This document shows positions 1 through 9,687 of a DNA stretch of 64,000 nucleotides, piece by piece. Below the pieces are notes generated by a model, which made no database searches, had not been told where the DNA came from, and worked only from the letters and a program-made list of their open reading frames with translations. The translations under genes and the position numbers were made by a program. Each line of letters begins with the position of its first letter. Within the stretch, counting starts at the first letter, position 1. The DNA is from Lepus europaeus (Eukaryota; Chordata; Mammalia; Lagomorpha; Leporidae), in NCBI RefSeq assembly GCF_033115175.1, contig NC_084837.1:4292266-4356265 (forward strand). Reading direction: 5' to 3'.

Positions 1-185
1 GTCTCCCATGGGGTGCAGGGCCCAAGCACTTGGGCCATCCTCCACTGCACTCCCTGGCCACAGCAGAGAGCTGGCCTGGAAGAGGGGCAACCGGGACAGA
101 ATCTGGTGCCCCGACTGGGACCAGAACCTGGTGTGCCGGCGCCACTAGGCGGAGGATTAGCCTATTGAGCCATGGCGCCAGCCCT
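1..185 (-). repeat. CSINE (lagomorph C-repeat), cut by window edge
   Basis: Reverse-oriented copy whose head reads GCCATGGCGCCAGCCC at the right end. Its 3' tail lies left of the window. GC-rich younger CSINE type. Confidence 0.95.
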
Positions 186-210
186 TTTTGAACATTTTTT
201 AATTTTACTT

Positions 211-460
211 TTCATTTTATTGGAAAGGCAAAGACACAGAGAAATTCCCCATTAATTATTCCATCCCTAAATGCCTGCAACAGCCAGGCTGGGCCAGCCT
301 GAAGCCAGGACCCTAGAACTCAGTCCACCTCTGCTGCCTCCCATGCTGTGCATTAGCTGGAAGCTGGATCAGAAATGCAGGACTCGAAGCGCACAGTCCG
401 ACATGGGATGTAGGCGTTTCAAGCAGTGTCTCAACAGCTGTGGCAGCCTCCTACCCTGGC
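211..460 (-). repeat. Old CSINE copy
   Basis: Diverged reverse copy starting TTATTGGAAAGGCAAAGAC. It keeps the GGGCCAGCCTGAAGCCAGGA and GAAGCTGGATCAGAAATG landmarks of the older CSINE type. Confidence 0.75.
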
Positions 461-595
461 TAAGAACATGTCTAAACAAATGTAAGAGCACTCCTTTTTA
501 GTATGTTTACAAGTCAGTTTACAAGATGTGAATTGAGTGATGTGTTTGTTTTGGTAAGGGGAAATACAAGTTTCTGTTTAGACTAACACTTCCTA

Positions 596-885
596 GGGGC
601 TGGTGTTGTGGTATACTGGGTTAAGCCACTGTCTGGAACACCAGCATTCCATGCAACACCGGTTTGAGACCCGGCTGCTCCACTTCTGATCCAGCTCCCA
701 GTAATGTGCCTGCGAAGGCAGCTGAGGATGGCCCAAGTGCTTGGGCCCCTGTAACAATGTGGGAGACCCGGAATAAGCTGGCAACCGGCTTTCGCCTGGC
801 CCTTATGGCCATTTGGGGAGTAAAACAACAGATGGAAGATTCTTTCTCCCTCTTTCTGTATAACTCTTTCAAATAAATACATCAC
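596..885 (+). repeat. CSINE
   Basis: Forward copy from GGGGCTGGTGTTGTGGTATA to a tail TTTCAAATAAATACATC. It retains the GGCCCAAGTGCTTGGGCCCC landmark. Confidence 0.88.
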
Positions 886-904
886 TTTTAATGATTTCCT
901 TGTT

Positions 905-1190
905 TGGAGGGCAGAGTGACTGAGAGGGATAGACAGAGATCTTCCATTCAAGAGTCTGTTCCTCATATGGCTGCAACAGCTACGTCTGGGCCAGGCCAAA
1001 GCCAGGAATGAGGAACTCAATCCTTGTCTCCCATGAGGGTTGCAGGGGTCCACATACTTGGGTCGTCTGCTCTGCTGCTTTCCCAGGCTCATGAGCTGGA
1101 AGCTGGAATGGAAGTATAGCCACTGGAACCGGGACTTGAACTGTCACGGGAAGTAGTGGCTTACCCACTGTGTGACAATGCCAGTCCTTG
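905..1190 (-). repeat. Old CSINE copy
   Basis: Reverse copy from GGAGGGCAGAGTGACTGAG to GTGTGACAATGCCAGTCC. It lies 19 bp after a forward copy, so the two form an inverted pair. Confidence 0.8.
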
Positions 1191-1289
1191 GAATAACCTT
1201 TGAAAAGAAGCAAATTTGTAAAGAATTTTAAAGATTTAGGACCAACATGGCCCAACGTGAAATAATTTAAAAAGTAATTTAAAAAATCT

Positions 1290-1470
1290 GATGCTATTAA
1301 ATCTTTACTCTGTGCTAACCACTGCTCTCAGCACTTTATCCATACGAGCTCATGCTGCCTTCCCCACAGCCCCTAAGGTACTGATGGTTAAACCCCTTTG
1401 TAGGGTGGGAGTAACAACGAAAGCAGATTTGAAGTAACTTGACCAGGAATTCGGACATGGAAATGATGAA
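1290..1470 (-). repeat. MIR-like SINE remnant
   Basis: Degenerate match to reverse MIR: ACTCTGTGCTAACCACTGCT, then a region resembling the add-base core, ending TTGAAGTAACTTGACCAGGA. Very diverged. Confidence 0.45.
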
Positions 1471-1561
1471 GAGCTTTCCTTGGCTGAGCATTTTAATGCC
1501 TCAGCACCAGTATGTACTTTACTTCATTTTGTCTGTAAATGGGCAGTGTAAGCCCCAGTGG

Positions 1562-1690
1562 AAGGTGAGAAAATTGGAGCTTAGAGAAGTGACTTTCCCT
1601 AGCCACTCCAAGTAGAACATAGCAGAGAATTGTGACCCAAGGCATCTGTCTGTAGTGCCCAAGCTCTCAGTACCTGTGCTGTCTTAGACC
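1562..1690 (-). repeat. MIR SINE
   Basis: Contains GAGAAAATTGGAGCTTAGAG followed by GAAGTGACTTTCCCTAGCCA, the reverse-MIR landmark (gaggaaactgaggc...aagtgacttgccc). Ancient mammalian SINE. Confidence 0.65.
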
Positions 1691-2149
1691 CTGTGGACAC
1701 TCTTGCCTGTGGTCACTGGGGAAGAATCAGAGATTTACATAGTCCTGACCTTGGACTGGGTTGATCACCTGGTCTCTGCTTTGTGTCTTTGTTCCTCCCA
1801 AAGAATGTCCTGGAATGATGTAGGGAGGGGAAGCACAAAATCTTGAGGTCTTTCATTTTGGAAAAGTTTTTTGGTCAGTACTCTGGGCCATTTGTTCTTC
1901 AGCCACATATGGCAAACAGAGAAGAGGCCAGGTGGTACAGGCCAATAAATGTGTAATTATTTGAAAATTACATTTTTCATTTAAAAGCAAAATAGTAAAT
2001 TTTTTAAAATTCTATCTCACTAGATACAATAAATATGGATAAAACTCAGTGCCCACTCATAATTAAATTAAAAGTATTAGTGAAACAGAAATAGAAATGC
2101 ATATATATTAATTTCCAAATACGATAGAAAATACGGGGTATTTTGTTGT

Positions 2150-2945
2150 ACCTGCCCTGTTCACTCACAATAATCTCCAATCCCAACCATTTTGCTGCAA
2201 ATGTCAGGATTTTATTCTTTATGGATATATATCCATATCTTTATAGCTATATCTATATAGATATATCCACATCACATTTTCTTTATCCACTCACACAATG
2301 ATGGGCTTCTAGGGTTGATTCTGTAATGTAGCTGTTGTGAATATCACTGCAATACACCTAGGAGTTCACCTGCTTTTTACTTCGCTGACTTCATCCAGAA
2401 GAGAAATTCCTGGGTCGCACGGTAGATCTAATTTAGTCTTGGAAAAACCTCCATACATTTTTTTTTCCATCATGGTTGTGCAAATTTGCAATCCTCCTAA
2501 CAGTATTAGGGTTTCCTTATCTTCACATCCTTACCAGCATTTATTACCTTGTCTTTTTGATAATAGCTGTTCTAATTGGAGGGAGATGGAAACTCACTGT
2601 GGTTTTCTGAGCATTCTTTCAAGTATTTGTTGGCCATTTGTATTTCTTTTGAAAAATGTCTGTTGCCACCATTTGCCCATTTGTTAACTGGATTTTTGGT
2701 TGAATTTTTTGAGATCCACATATATTCTGGCATTAATCCTTTATGAGATGCATAATTTGTCAGTATTTGCTCCCATTCTGTCATTTCTTTCTTCACTCTG
2801 TTGATGGTTTCTTTTGCTTTGCAGAATTGTCTTAATTTGATGTAAAACCATTTGGTTATTTTTGCTTTTATTGCCTGACCTTTCAGGATCTTTTTATTAT
2901 ATATTTTACCTAAGCTGTACAAGTTTCATATATTTCCTTTATACT
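2150..2945 (-). mobile_element. Old L1 fragment, 3' part of ORF2
   Basis: Antisense L1. The minus-strand translation at 2572-2922 resembles the C-terminal part of L1 ORF2p, with FCKAKETINRVKKEMTEWEQ and NKWANGGNRHFSKE motifs. Followed directly by a second L1 in the same orientation. Confidence 0.85.
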
Positions 2946-4766
2946 GTTTTAGGAACATAGTGGCACTTCCCCCACCACGACACCTCCCTCCCACCTGTGC
3001 TACAACCCTTTCTTTTCCTCCCTCTTGGATTCCCACTCTTATTTTTATAATGATTTTTTTCAGTAAGCTTAATGATTGTATAATTAATCTTGCCCTAAGT
3101 AAAAGAGTTCAACAAACAGTGTAAAGAGAAAACTAAACAAAACTCCCTTCCTCAACAAACGAGACAAGGGCTATAAGATCATTTCTTCTCAAGATGTCTG
3201 TTTCACTCCAATACATTGTACTTCTGGGACTCTATTACTATTAGTTGCTTCAGGTCAGGGAGAACATATGATCTATCTTTCAGAATGGCTTATTTCACTA
3301 ATATAATGGTTTCCAGTTACGTCCATCTTGTTGCAAATGACAAGATTTTTTTTCTTTTACAGTTGAGAAGTGCCACATAATGGATATATACCATAATTTC
3401 TTTATGTGGTCATCAGTTGGACAGCTGGGTTAATTCCATATCTTAGCTATTGTGAATTGTGCTGCAATGAGCATGGGGATACAAATAACGTTCATATACT
3501 ATTTTATTTTGTTTGGGTAAATTCCCAAGAGTGGAATGGCTGTATGGTATATGGTAGGTCTGTATTCAGATTTTTGAGGTATCTTCATACTATCTTCCAC
3601 AGTGGTTGCACAAGTTTACTTTTCCAAAAACAGTGTATTAGGGTACCTTTTCCCCATATCCTCACTAGCATTAATTTGTTGATTTCTGTATGAGAACCAT
3701 TCTGAGGTGAGGTGAAACTTCATTGTGATTTGGTTTTACATTTCTCTGATGGCTTGTGATCCTGAGTATTTTCTTAACTGTCTGTTGGCCATTTGACTTC
3801 CTGTCTTGAAAAATGCCTGTTCAAGTATTTTGCCAATTTCTTAACTGGGTTGTTTGTTGTTTTCTTGGGCTCTCTATAGATTCAGGCTATTAATCATTTA
3901 TCAGTTGCATAGTTTGAGAACATTTTCTCCTATTCTGTCGGTTGCCTCTTTGCTGAGTGTTTCTTTTGCAGTGCAGAAGTGTCTCGGCTTGATGTAATTC
4001 CATTTGTCAATTTTGGCTTTGATTGCCTGTGCTTCCAGGGTCTTTTCCAAGAAGTCCTTGCCTATGCCAATGTTGTGCAGAGTTTCCAAATGTTCTCTGG
4101 TAATTTCATGGTATTGGGTCGTAGATTTGGGTCTCTGATCCATTTTGAATGGATTTTTGTGTAAGATGTAAGCTAGGGGTCTAGTTTCCTATTTCTGCCT
4201 GTGGAGATCCAGTTTCCCCAGCACCATTTGTAAAATAGACTGTCGTTCCTCCATGGATTTGTTTTGGCTCTGTTGTCAAAGATAAGTTGATTGTGGATGC
4301 ATAGATTGATTTATAGGGTTTCTATTCTGTTCCATTGGTCTATAAGACTGTTCTCGTGCCAGTACCAAGCTGTTTTGACTATAACTGCCATGTAGTATGT
4401 CTTAAAATCAGGTGTTCTTATGCCTCTGGCTTTTTGTTGCATAAGATTGCTTTTGCTATTTGGGATATCTTGTGTTTCCATATGAATTTTAGCTTCTTTG
4501 TTTCTAGATCTAGAAAATGTCTTTTGGTATTTTGATTGGGATCACATTAAATCTGTAAATTGTTTTTGGTTGTATGGACATTTTGATGATTTGGATTCTT
4601 CCAATCCATGAACCTGGAAGATTTTTCCATTTTTAATGTCTTCTATTTCTTTATTTTAGCACTTTGTTACTTTCATAGTAGAGATCATTGGCATCCTTGG
4701 TTAAATTTATTCCAAGGTATTTGATTCATGCTATTGTGAATGGGGCTGATCTTAAAAGTTCTTTCT

Positions 4767-5061
4767 TGTGGCCAGTGCTGTGGCACAGTAGGTTAATCCT
4801 CCACCCGCAGTGCCAGCATCCCATATGGTTGCTGGTTCTAGTCCTCGCTGCTCCTCTTCCAAAACAGCTCTCCACTGTGGCCTGGGAAAGCAGTAGAAGA
4901 TGGCCCAAGTGTTTGAGCCCCTGTACCCACATGGAAGACTGGGAAGAAGCACCTGGTTCCTGGCTTCAGATTGGTGCAGTTCCCACCATTGCGGCCATCT
5001 GTATCTCTCTCTCTCTATGTGTAACTCTTACCTTTCAAATAAATAAATAAAACCTTACAAA
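4767..5061 (+). repeat. CSINE with 13-bp TSD, inside L1
   Basis: Forward copy flanked by a perfect AAAAGTTCTTTCT duplication (4754-4766 and 5062-5074). Tail TTTCAAATAAATAAATAAAA. Confidence 0.95.
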
Positions 5062-5073
5062 AAAAGTTCTTTC

Positions 5074-5628
5074 TCAGCCGTGCCCTTTTTTATGTATACA
5101 AAGGCTATTGATTTTTCCATGTTCATTTAATATGCTGCTGCTTTGCCAAACTCTTCTAAGTTCCAACAGTCTCTCAGTGGAGTTTTTGGATCCCTGTATA
5201 AAGGATAATGCATCTGCAAATAATGATAGTTTGATTTCTTCTTTTCCAATTTGTAACCCTTTGATTTCTTTTTCTTGCCTAATGGCTCTAGCTGAAACTT
5301 CTAGGACTATACTAGATAGCAATGGTGAGAGTGGACATCTTTGTCTGGTTCTGTATCTTAAGGGGAATGCAAACATTTTTTCCTCATGCAGTAGGATACT
5401 GGCCATGGATTTGTCATATATTGCCTTGATTGTGTTGAGGAATGTTCCTTCTATACTCATTTTGTCTAAGGTTTTCATCCTGAAAGGATATTCTATTTTA
5501 TCAAATGCTTTGTCTTCATGTATTGAGATAACCCTATGGTTTTTGTTCTTCAGTTTGTTAGTGTGAAGTATCACATTGACTGATTCATGAATGTTGATGC
5601 TTCCCTGCATAGCAGGAATAGATCCCAC
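5074..5628 (-). pseudogene. L1 ORF2 reverse-transcriptase fragment, inactivated
   Basis: An open stretch of 184 codons similar to the L1 ORF2p RT palm, with a degraded DAFDKI-type motif ([12 protein letters not shown]) and [10 protein letters not shown] (RQGCPLSPLL in active elements). The catalytic Y/FADD motif reads FADAL, losing the second aspartate. It is bounded on the left by a CSINE. Not a host gene. Confidence 0.85.
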
Positions 5629-5918
5629 TTGGTCTGGGTGAATGACCTTTCTGATGTGTTGTTGGATTCAATTGGCTAATATTTTGTTGAGGATTTTTGC
5701 ATCTATGTTCATCAGGGATATTGGTCTATATTTCTCTTTCTCTGTTGCATCTATTTTTGGCTCAGGAATAAAGGTAATGCAGGATTCATAGAGTTTTGGA
5801 GGTTTCCGTCCTTTTCAGTTGTTTTGAATAACTTGAGAAGAATTGAAATTAGTTCTTTAAATGTCTGGTAGAATTCAGTGAAGCCATCATGTTCTGGGCT
5901 TTTCTTTGGAGGGTCTTT

Positions 5919-6229
5919 TTTAAGATTTATTTATTTGAAAGACTTACAGAGAGAAGTAGAGACAGAGAAGTCTTCCATCTGCTGGTTCACTCCCCAGATG
6001 GCTGCAATGGCTGGAGCTATGCCAATCCAAAGCCAGGAGCCAGGAGCTTCTTCCAGGTCTCCCACACGAGTGCAGGGGCCCAATGACTTGGACCATCCTC
6101 TGCTATCCCAGGCCATAGCAGAGAGCTGCATCAGAAGAGGAGCAGCTGGGATTAAAACCAGCACCCATAAGGGATGCCGGCACTTCAGTTCAGAACTTTT
6201 AACCTGCTGTGCCACAATGCTGGCCCCCA
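5919..6229 (-). repeat. CSINE with 11-bp TSD, inside L1
   Basis: Reverse copy flanked by GGAGGGTCTTT (5908-5918 and 6230-6240). Confidence 0.94.
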
Positions 6230-6870
6230 GGAGGGTCTTTATTACTGATCCAGTTTCCATCTTGGTTATTGGTCAGTTTAGTTTTTCTATGTCTTCATGA
6301 CTCAATTTTGGTAGATTATATGTTCTGGGAATCTGCCAATTTAGTCTAGGTACCCCTGTTTGTTGGCATACAGCTCTTTATAGTAATTGCTGATGTTTCT
6401 TTGTCTTTCTGTGGCATCTGTCCTTAGATTTTCTTTTTCATCTCTGATTTTATTGATTTGTGTCTTTTCCATCTTTCATTATTTTTTTGATTAATTGCCC
6501 CAATGGTGTGTCAATTTTACTTTTAAAAAAAAAAACAGCTCTTTATTTTCCAATTTTTAGTTTGAATTTTGTTCTGATTTTAAATATTTCTTTCCTCCTG
6601 ATTTTGGGTTTGGTTTGTTACTATTTTCTAGGTATTTTAGATGCATTGATAGCTCACTTATGTGATACCTTTCAAATTTCTTTATGTAGGTACCAATTGC
6701 TATAAACTTCCCTCTTAACACTGCTTTTGCTGTGTCCCATAAGTTTGGTATGATGTATTTACATCTTCATTCATTTCCAGAAATTTGATTTCTCTTGATT
6801 TCTTCTATGACCCACTGTTGATTTAGGACCATGTTGTTCAGTCTCTGTGTTTGCATATGATCCAGAGATT

Positions 6871-7176
6871 TTTTTTTTTTTTTTTGGACAGGCAGAGTAG
6901 ATAGTGAGAGAAAGGTCTTTTTGCCGTTGGTTCACCCTCCAATGGCTGGCGCACCGCGCTGATCTGAAGCCAGGAGCCAGGTGCTTCTCCTGGTCTTCCA
7001 TGTGGGTGCAGGGCCCAAGTACTTGGGCCATCCTCCATTGCAATCCCTGGCCACAGCAGAGAGCTGGCCTGGAAGAGGGGCAACCAGGACAGAATCCGGC
7101 ACCCCGACTGGGACTAGAACCCGGTGTGCTGGCACCACAGGTGGAGGATTAGCCTGTTGAGCCACGGCGCCAGCCC
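6871..7176 (-). repeat. CSINE, young type, inside L1
   Basis: Reverse copy beginning with a T15 tract and GGACAGGCAGAG and ending GAGCCACGGCGCCAGCCC. The TSD is only weakly visible (AGATT). Confidence 0.94.
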
Positions 7177-7411
7177 ATAGATTCTTAAGTTGTTGATTGC
7201 AGGCTTTATTTCATTGTGGTCCAAGAAGATTCACAGTGTGATTTCATTTTTTTTTTGAATTTGCTGAACCTTGCTTTATGGCTTAGCATATGGTCAATCT
7301 TGAAGTTCCATGCTCTGATGAGAAAGGTGTATTCTACCACTGTGGATTGAAAGGTTCTGTAAATATCCTTTAGGTCCATTCAGTCTATAGTGTTGATTAA
7401 CTCTTGTTTCC

Positions 7412-7783
7412 TTACTGATTTTCTGTCTGGTTGATCTGTCCATTGTTGCATGTGGGGTATTGATGTCCCCTGTTACTATTGTACTGGAGTCTGTCTCCCT
7501 TTAGGTCCATTACCATTTCTTTTAAATAGCAGGGCACCCTGTAATTGGGTGTGTATACACTTATTATGGTCACATCTTCCTGTTGAATTGTCCCCTTAAT
7601 CATTACATAGTGCCCTTCTTCATCTCTTTTAACAGTTTTTATGTTAAAGTCTATTTTGTCTGATGCTAGGATGGCAATATTAGCTCTTTTTTTGGTTTCC
7701 GTTAGCGTGGAATATCTTTCCATCCTTTCCCTTTCAGTCTGTGGGTATCTTTGTTGGTGAGATGTGTTTCTTGTAGGCAGCAA
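7412..7783 (-). pseudogene. L1 ORF2 endonuclease fragment
   Basis: The minus-strand translation resembles the L1 endonuclease domain: ANIAILASDKIDFNIKTVKR, then DEEGHYVMIKGTIQQEDVTI and the IISVYTPN strand. It corresponds to roughly residues 45-150 of ORF2p. The C-terminal end runs into a premature stop. Confidence 0.85.
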
Positions 7784-7826
7784 ATATATGGGTCTTGTTT
7801 TTTAATCCACTCAGTCTGCATCTTTT

Positions 7827-8072
7827 TTTTTAATTTGACAGGTAGAGTTATAGACAGAGAAGTTTTCCTTCCGTTGGTTCATTCCCCAAATGGCCACTAC
7901 GGCTGGAGCTATGTCCATCTAAAGCCAGGAGCAAGGTGCTTCCTTCTGGTCTCCCATGCAGACACAGGAGCCCAAGGACTTGGGCCATCCTCCACTGCCC
8001 TCCCAGGCCACAGCAGAGAGCTGGACTGGAAGAGGAGCAACCAGGACTAGAACCCAGTGCCCATATGGGATG
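7827..8072 (-). repeat. CSINE truncated at its head, inside L1
   Basis: Reverse copy with a T-rich tail at the left. It stops at about 8072 (CATATGGGATGCTGCCC) without the usual head and abuts L1 5'-UTR sequence. This suggests a deletion that removed the SINE head together with L1 ORF1. Confidence 0.85.
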
Positions 8073-8225
8073 CTGCCCACCTGTGTCTCCCACTCAGGTC
8101 CAGCCCATTTCCACTGCGTTTGCAGGACTCCCCACTTCAGCGTTCTCTGCACCTTCTCCACCTCTATTATTGCTAAGTTTGCAGAGCCTGGAGCAGACCT
8201 CCCTGTCGCTATTCCGCCATCTTGC

Positions 8226-9103
8226 CTCATCCAACACACTTGCATTCCTAATATTGGAAGGATGTATCTTGAGGTCCATGACATATTGAATGTGGATTGT
8301 TCCTCCAAATGTGATTTTTGGCTTAAGCCCTGCGGAGTCTAACTGGCCATACCCCAAGTCGCTCATTTTCATGTACTGCATTTACAATATTCTGAAACTA
8401 GGGATTTGTGAAGCACTGGCTGCTAGTGAGAGCTACTTTCTCCCACTCTCTGGCTGAACCTCTGACGTTTGCTGTTTTAAGGTGTTTGCTATAAAAGTTC
8501 CATCGGTTCTGCTGGGAAAGAACAGAACCCCTATTCTCGAAATTGTCTATCTTTAGTCACTCTAACGTTAAGGATACCAGATGAAGTCCTAGTTGATCTG
8601 GATGCATTTATGTTCTTGAAAGAGAGTGTCTTTAAGGCAGGGTCTGCTGCCTGTTTTTGTAAAGAAACTTTTATTCGAACACAACCACATTGACTTACTG
8701 TTTGTGTCTCCTCTGAGGTCACAGCAGAGCACTGAGTAAATGTGACACGCTCCTGCCCACCAGGTCTAAGTTGTGGGATCCCTGGCCTTGCACAGAGACT
8801 GCTTGCTGACCTTGGTTTGCCCAGGGAAGGAGCAGGGGCGCGCTCTGCACATCCCACAGCTGCGTAGCTGGTGCTGTAGCAAATGTCTGCAGCCCTATTT
8901 TAAATAAGGCCTCCGCCTTTCCACCTGACTCATTGCTCTCCTGTTTCTTGACGCGCTTTGATAAAACGTTCAGTAGTGTTTCCCACAATCTGTAGACTGC
9001 ATGAATCGAAGGTTTCAGTCTTGGTCACTCGGTGGAAGGCGATTTTCCAGTCCCCTTCCTCAGCGAAGGCTCACATCCTCTCTGCACCTGCTCTGTGTTG
9101 CAG
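8226..9103. other. Non-repetitive DNA upstream of the MCTP2 start exon
   Basis: Mostly unique sequence between the L1 block and the start exon, with a degenerate hAT-like fragment at 8636-8755. It contains the 3' splice site at 9102-9103 and an A/T-rich CTATTTTAAATAAGG at 8895-8909. CpG dinucleotides are scarce and no CpG island or initiator can be argued. I see no other gene. Confidence 0.5.
8636..8755 (-). mobile_element. MER20-like hAT-Charlie remnant
   Basis: GCCTGTTTTTGTAAAGAAAC then TTTTATTCGAACACAACCAC resembles the reverse end of MER20 as recalled. Degenerate and partial. Confidence 0.5.
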
Positions 9104-9172
9104 ACGCCGCCGTGGCTGCTCTCCATAGAGGCATACTGCTGGCGCCGCTGACTCCTTGGGACTTCACTGGCC
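9104..9172 (+). other. MCTP2: MCTP2 5' UTR part of the start exon
   Basis: A pyrimidine-rich tract ending TGTTGCAG (AG at 9102-9103) precedes this segment and looks like a genuine 3' splice site. The start exon would then begin at 9104, with a noncoding exon spliced on from further 5'. An in-frame TGA at 9149-9151 lies eight codons before the ATG, so the reading frame cannot extend upstream. The ATG context is GCCATGG, with G at -3 and G at +4, a strong Kozak match. If transcription instead starts locally, the UTR would simply extend left without splicing. I see no CpG-rich promoter near here. Confidence 0.55.
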
Positions 9173-9637
9173 ATGGATCTGGATAAACACTCCGTCTGGG
9201 GCTCCCTGAAACAGCGGACCAGACCCTTGCTAATCAACTTGAGCAAGAAGAAGGTGAAAAAGAACCCAAGCAAACCCCTGGACTTAAGGGCAAGGCATCA
9301 CCTGGACCGGCGGCTCAGCCTCTCGGTGCCCGACCTCCTGGAGGCCGAAGCCTTGGCTCCGGTGGGGCGGCCTTACTCGGGGCCCCAGTCATCCTACACC
9401 TCGGTGCCCAGCAGCCTGTCCACCGCAGGGCTGCTGCCTAAGAGCAGCAGCAGCTCCTTGAAGCAGTCCGAGGAAGAGCTGGAGTGGAGCCAGGAGGAGA
9501 GCAGCCACCTGCAGGTGGAGGAGACGGACTCCGAGGAGGCCCGGGCCTCCCCAGCTGCACACAGGCGGGCGTCCGGCCAGGGGACCTGCGAGGCCCAGAA
9601 AACCCCCTTTGGCCACGAAGCTCCAGAGGAGCTCGAG
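9173..9637 (+). CDS. MCTP2: MCTP2 coding exon 1 (residues 1-155): cytosolic N-terminal region
   Basis: First coding exon of MCTP2, a membrane protein of the ER/endosomal system with three C2 domains and two C-terminal transmembrane segments. The translation begins [20 protein letters not shown], which I recognise as the highly conserved MCTP2 N-terminus. It contains a lysine cluster (residues 25-30), an [18 protein letters not shown] stretch (46-63) and a Ser-rich run [19 protein letters not shown] (residues 96-114), followed by an acidic and variable linker. No folded domain is evident, and the region looks disordered and phosphorylatable. The exon is 465 bp (155 codons) and ends GAG|GTGAGG in phase 0. 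The start is fixed by strong Kozak context and an upstream in-frame stop. Residues from about 130 on look much less conserved relative to human MCTP2 as I recall it than residues 1-125. Later exons join in frame, so this is the functional locus and not a retrocopy. Confidence 0.96.
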
Positions 9638-9674
9638 GTGAGGCATGCGCTCAGCAGCGCCCTCTTTCGTTTCT

Positions 9675-9687
9675 CCCCCCCCCCCCC
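9675..9687 (+). repeat. C13 homopolymer 38 bp past the exon 1 donor
   Basis: Uninterrupted run of 13 C residues inside a pyrimidine-rich stretch just downstream of the 5' splice site of MCTP2 coding exon 1. Length is likely polymorphic and hard to sequence accurately. Confidence 0.9.

Larger units (their letters stand above)
2946..8225 (-). mobile_element. L1 element with 5' end, internally deleted and SINE-riddled
   Basis: A reverse-oriented L1. Its 3' UTR is at about 2946-3400. The ORF2 C-terminal region follows (3901-4143 minus), then reverse transcriptase (5074-5628 minus) and endonuclease (7412-7783 minus). The right end reads, on the minus strand, GCAAGATGGCGGAATAGC, the typical L1 5'-UTR start, at about 8225. 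ORF1 and part of the 5' UTR are missing between the endonuclease and the 5' end. Four CSINEs are inserted. The frame is broken many times and the RT active-site motif is altered to FADA, so the copy is dead. Confidence 0.88.

Noticed and set aside
583-1092. 169-codon minus-strand open frame
   Set aside because: It lies across two CSINEs; repeats of this type commonly give open frames on both strands.
8895-8909. TATA-like CTATTTTAAATAAGG upstream of the start exon as a promoter
   Set aside because: No initiator, CpG island or spacing support. A splice acceptor at 9103 argues that the start exon is internal.
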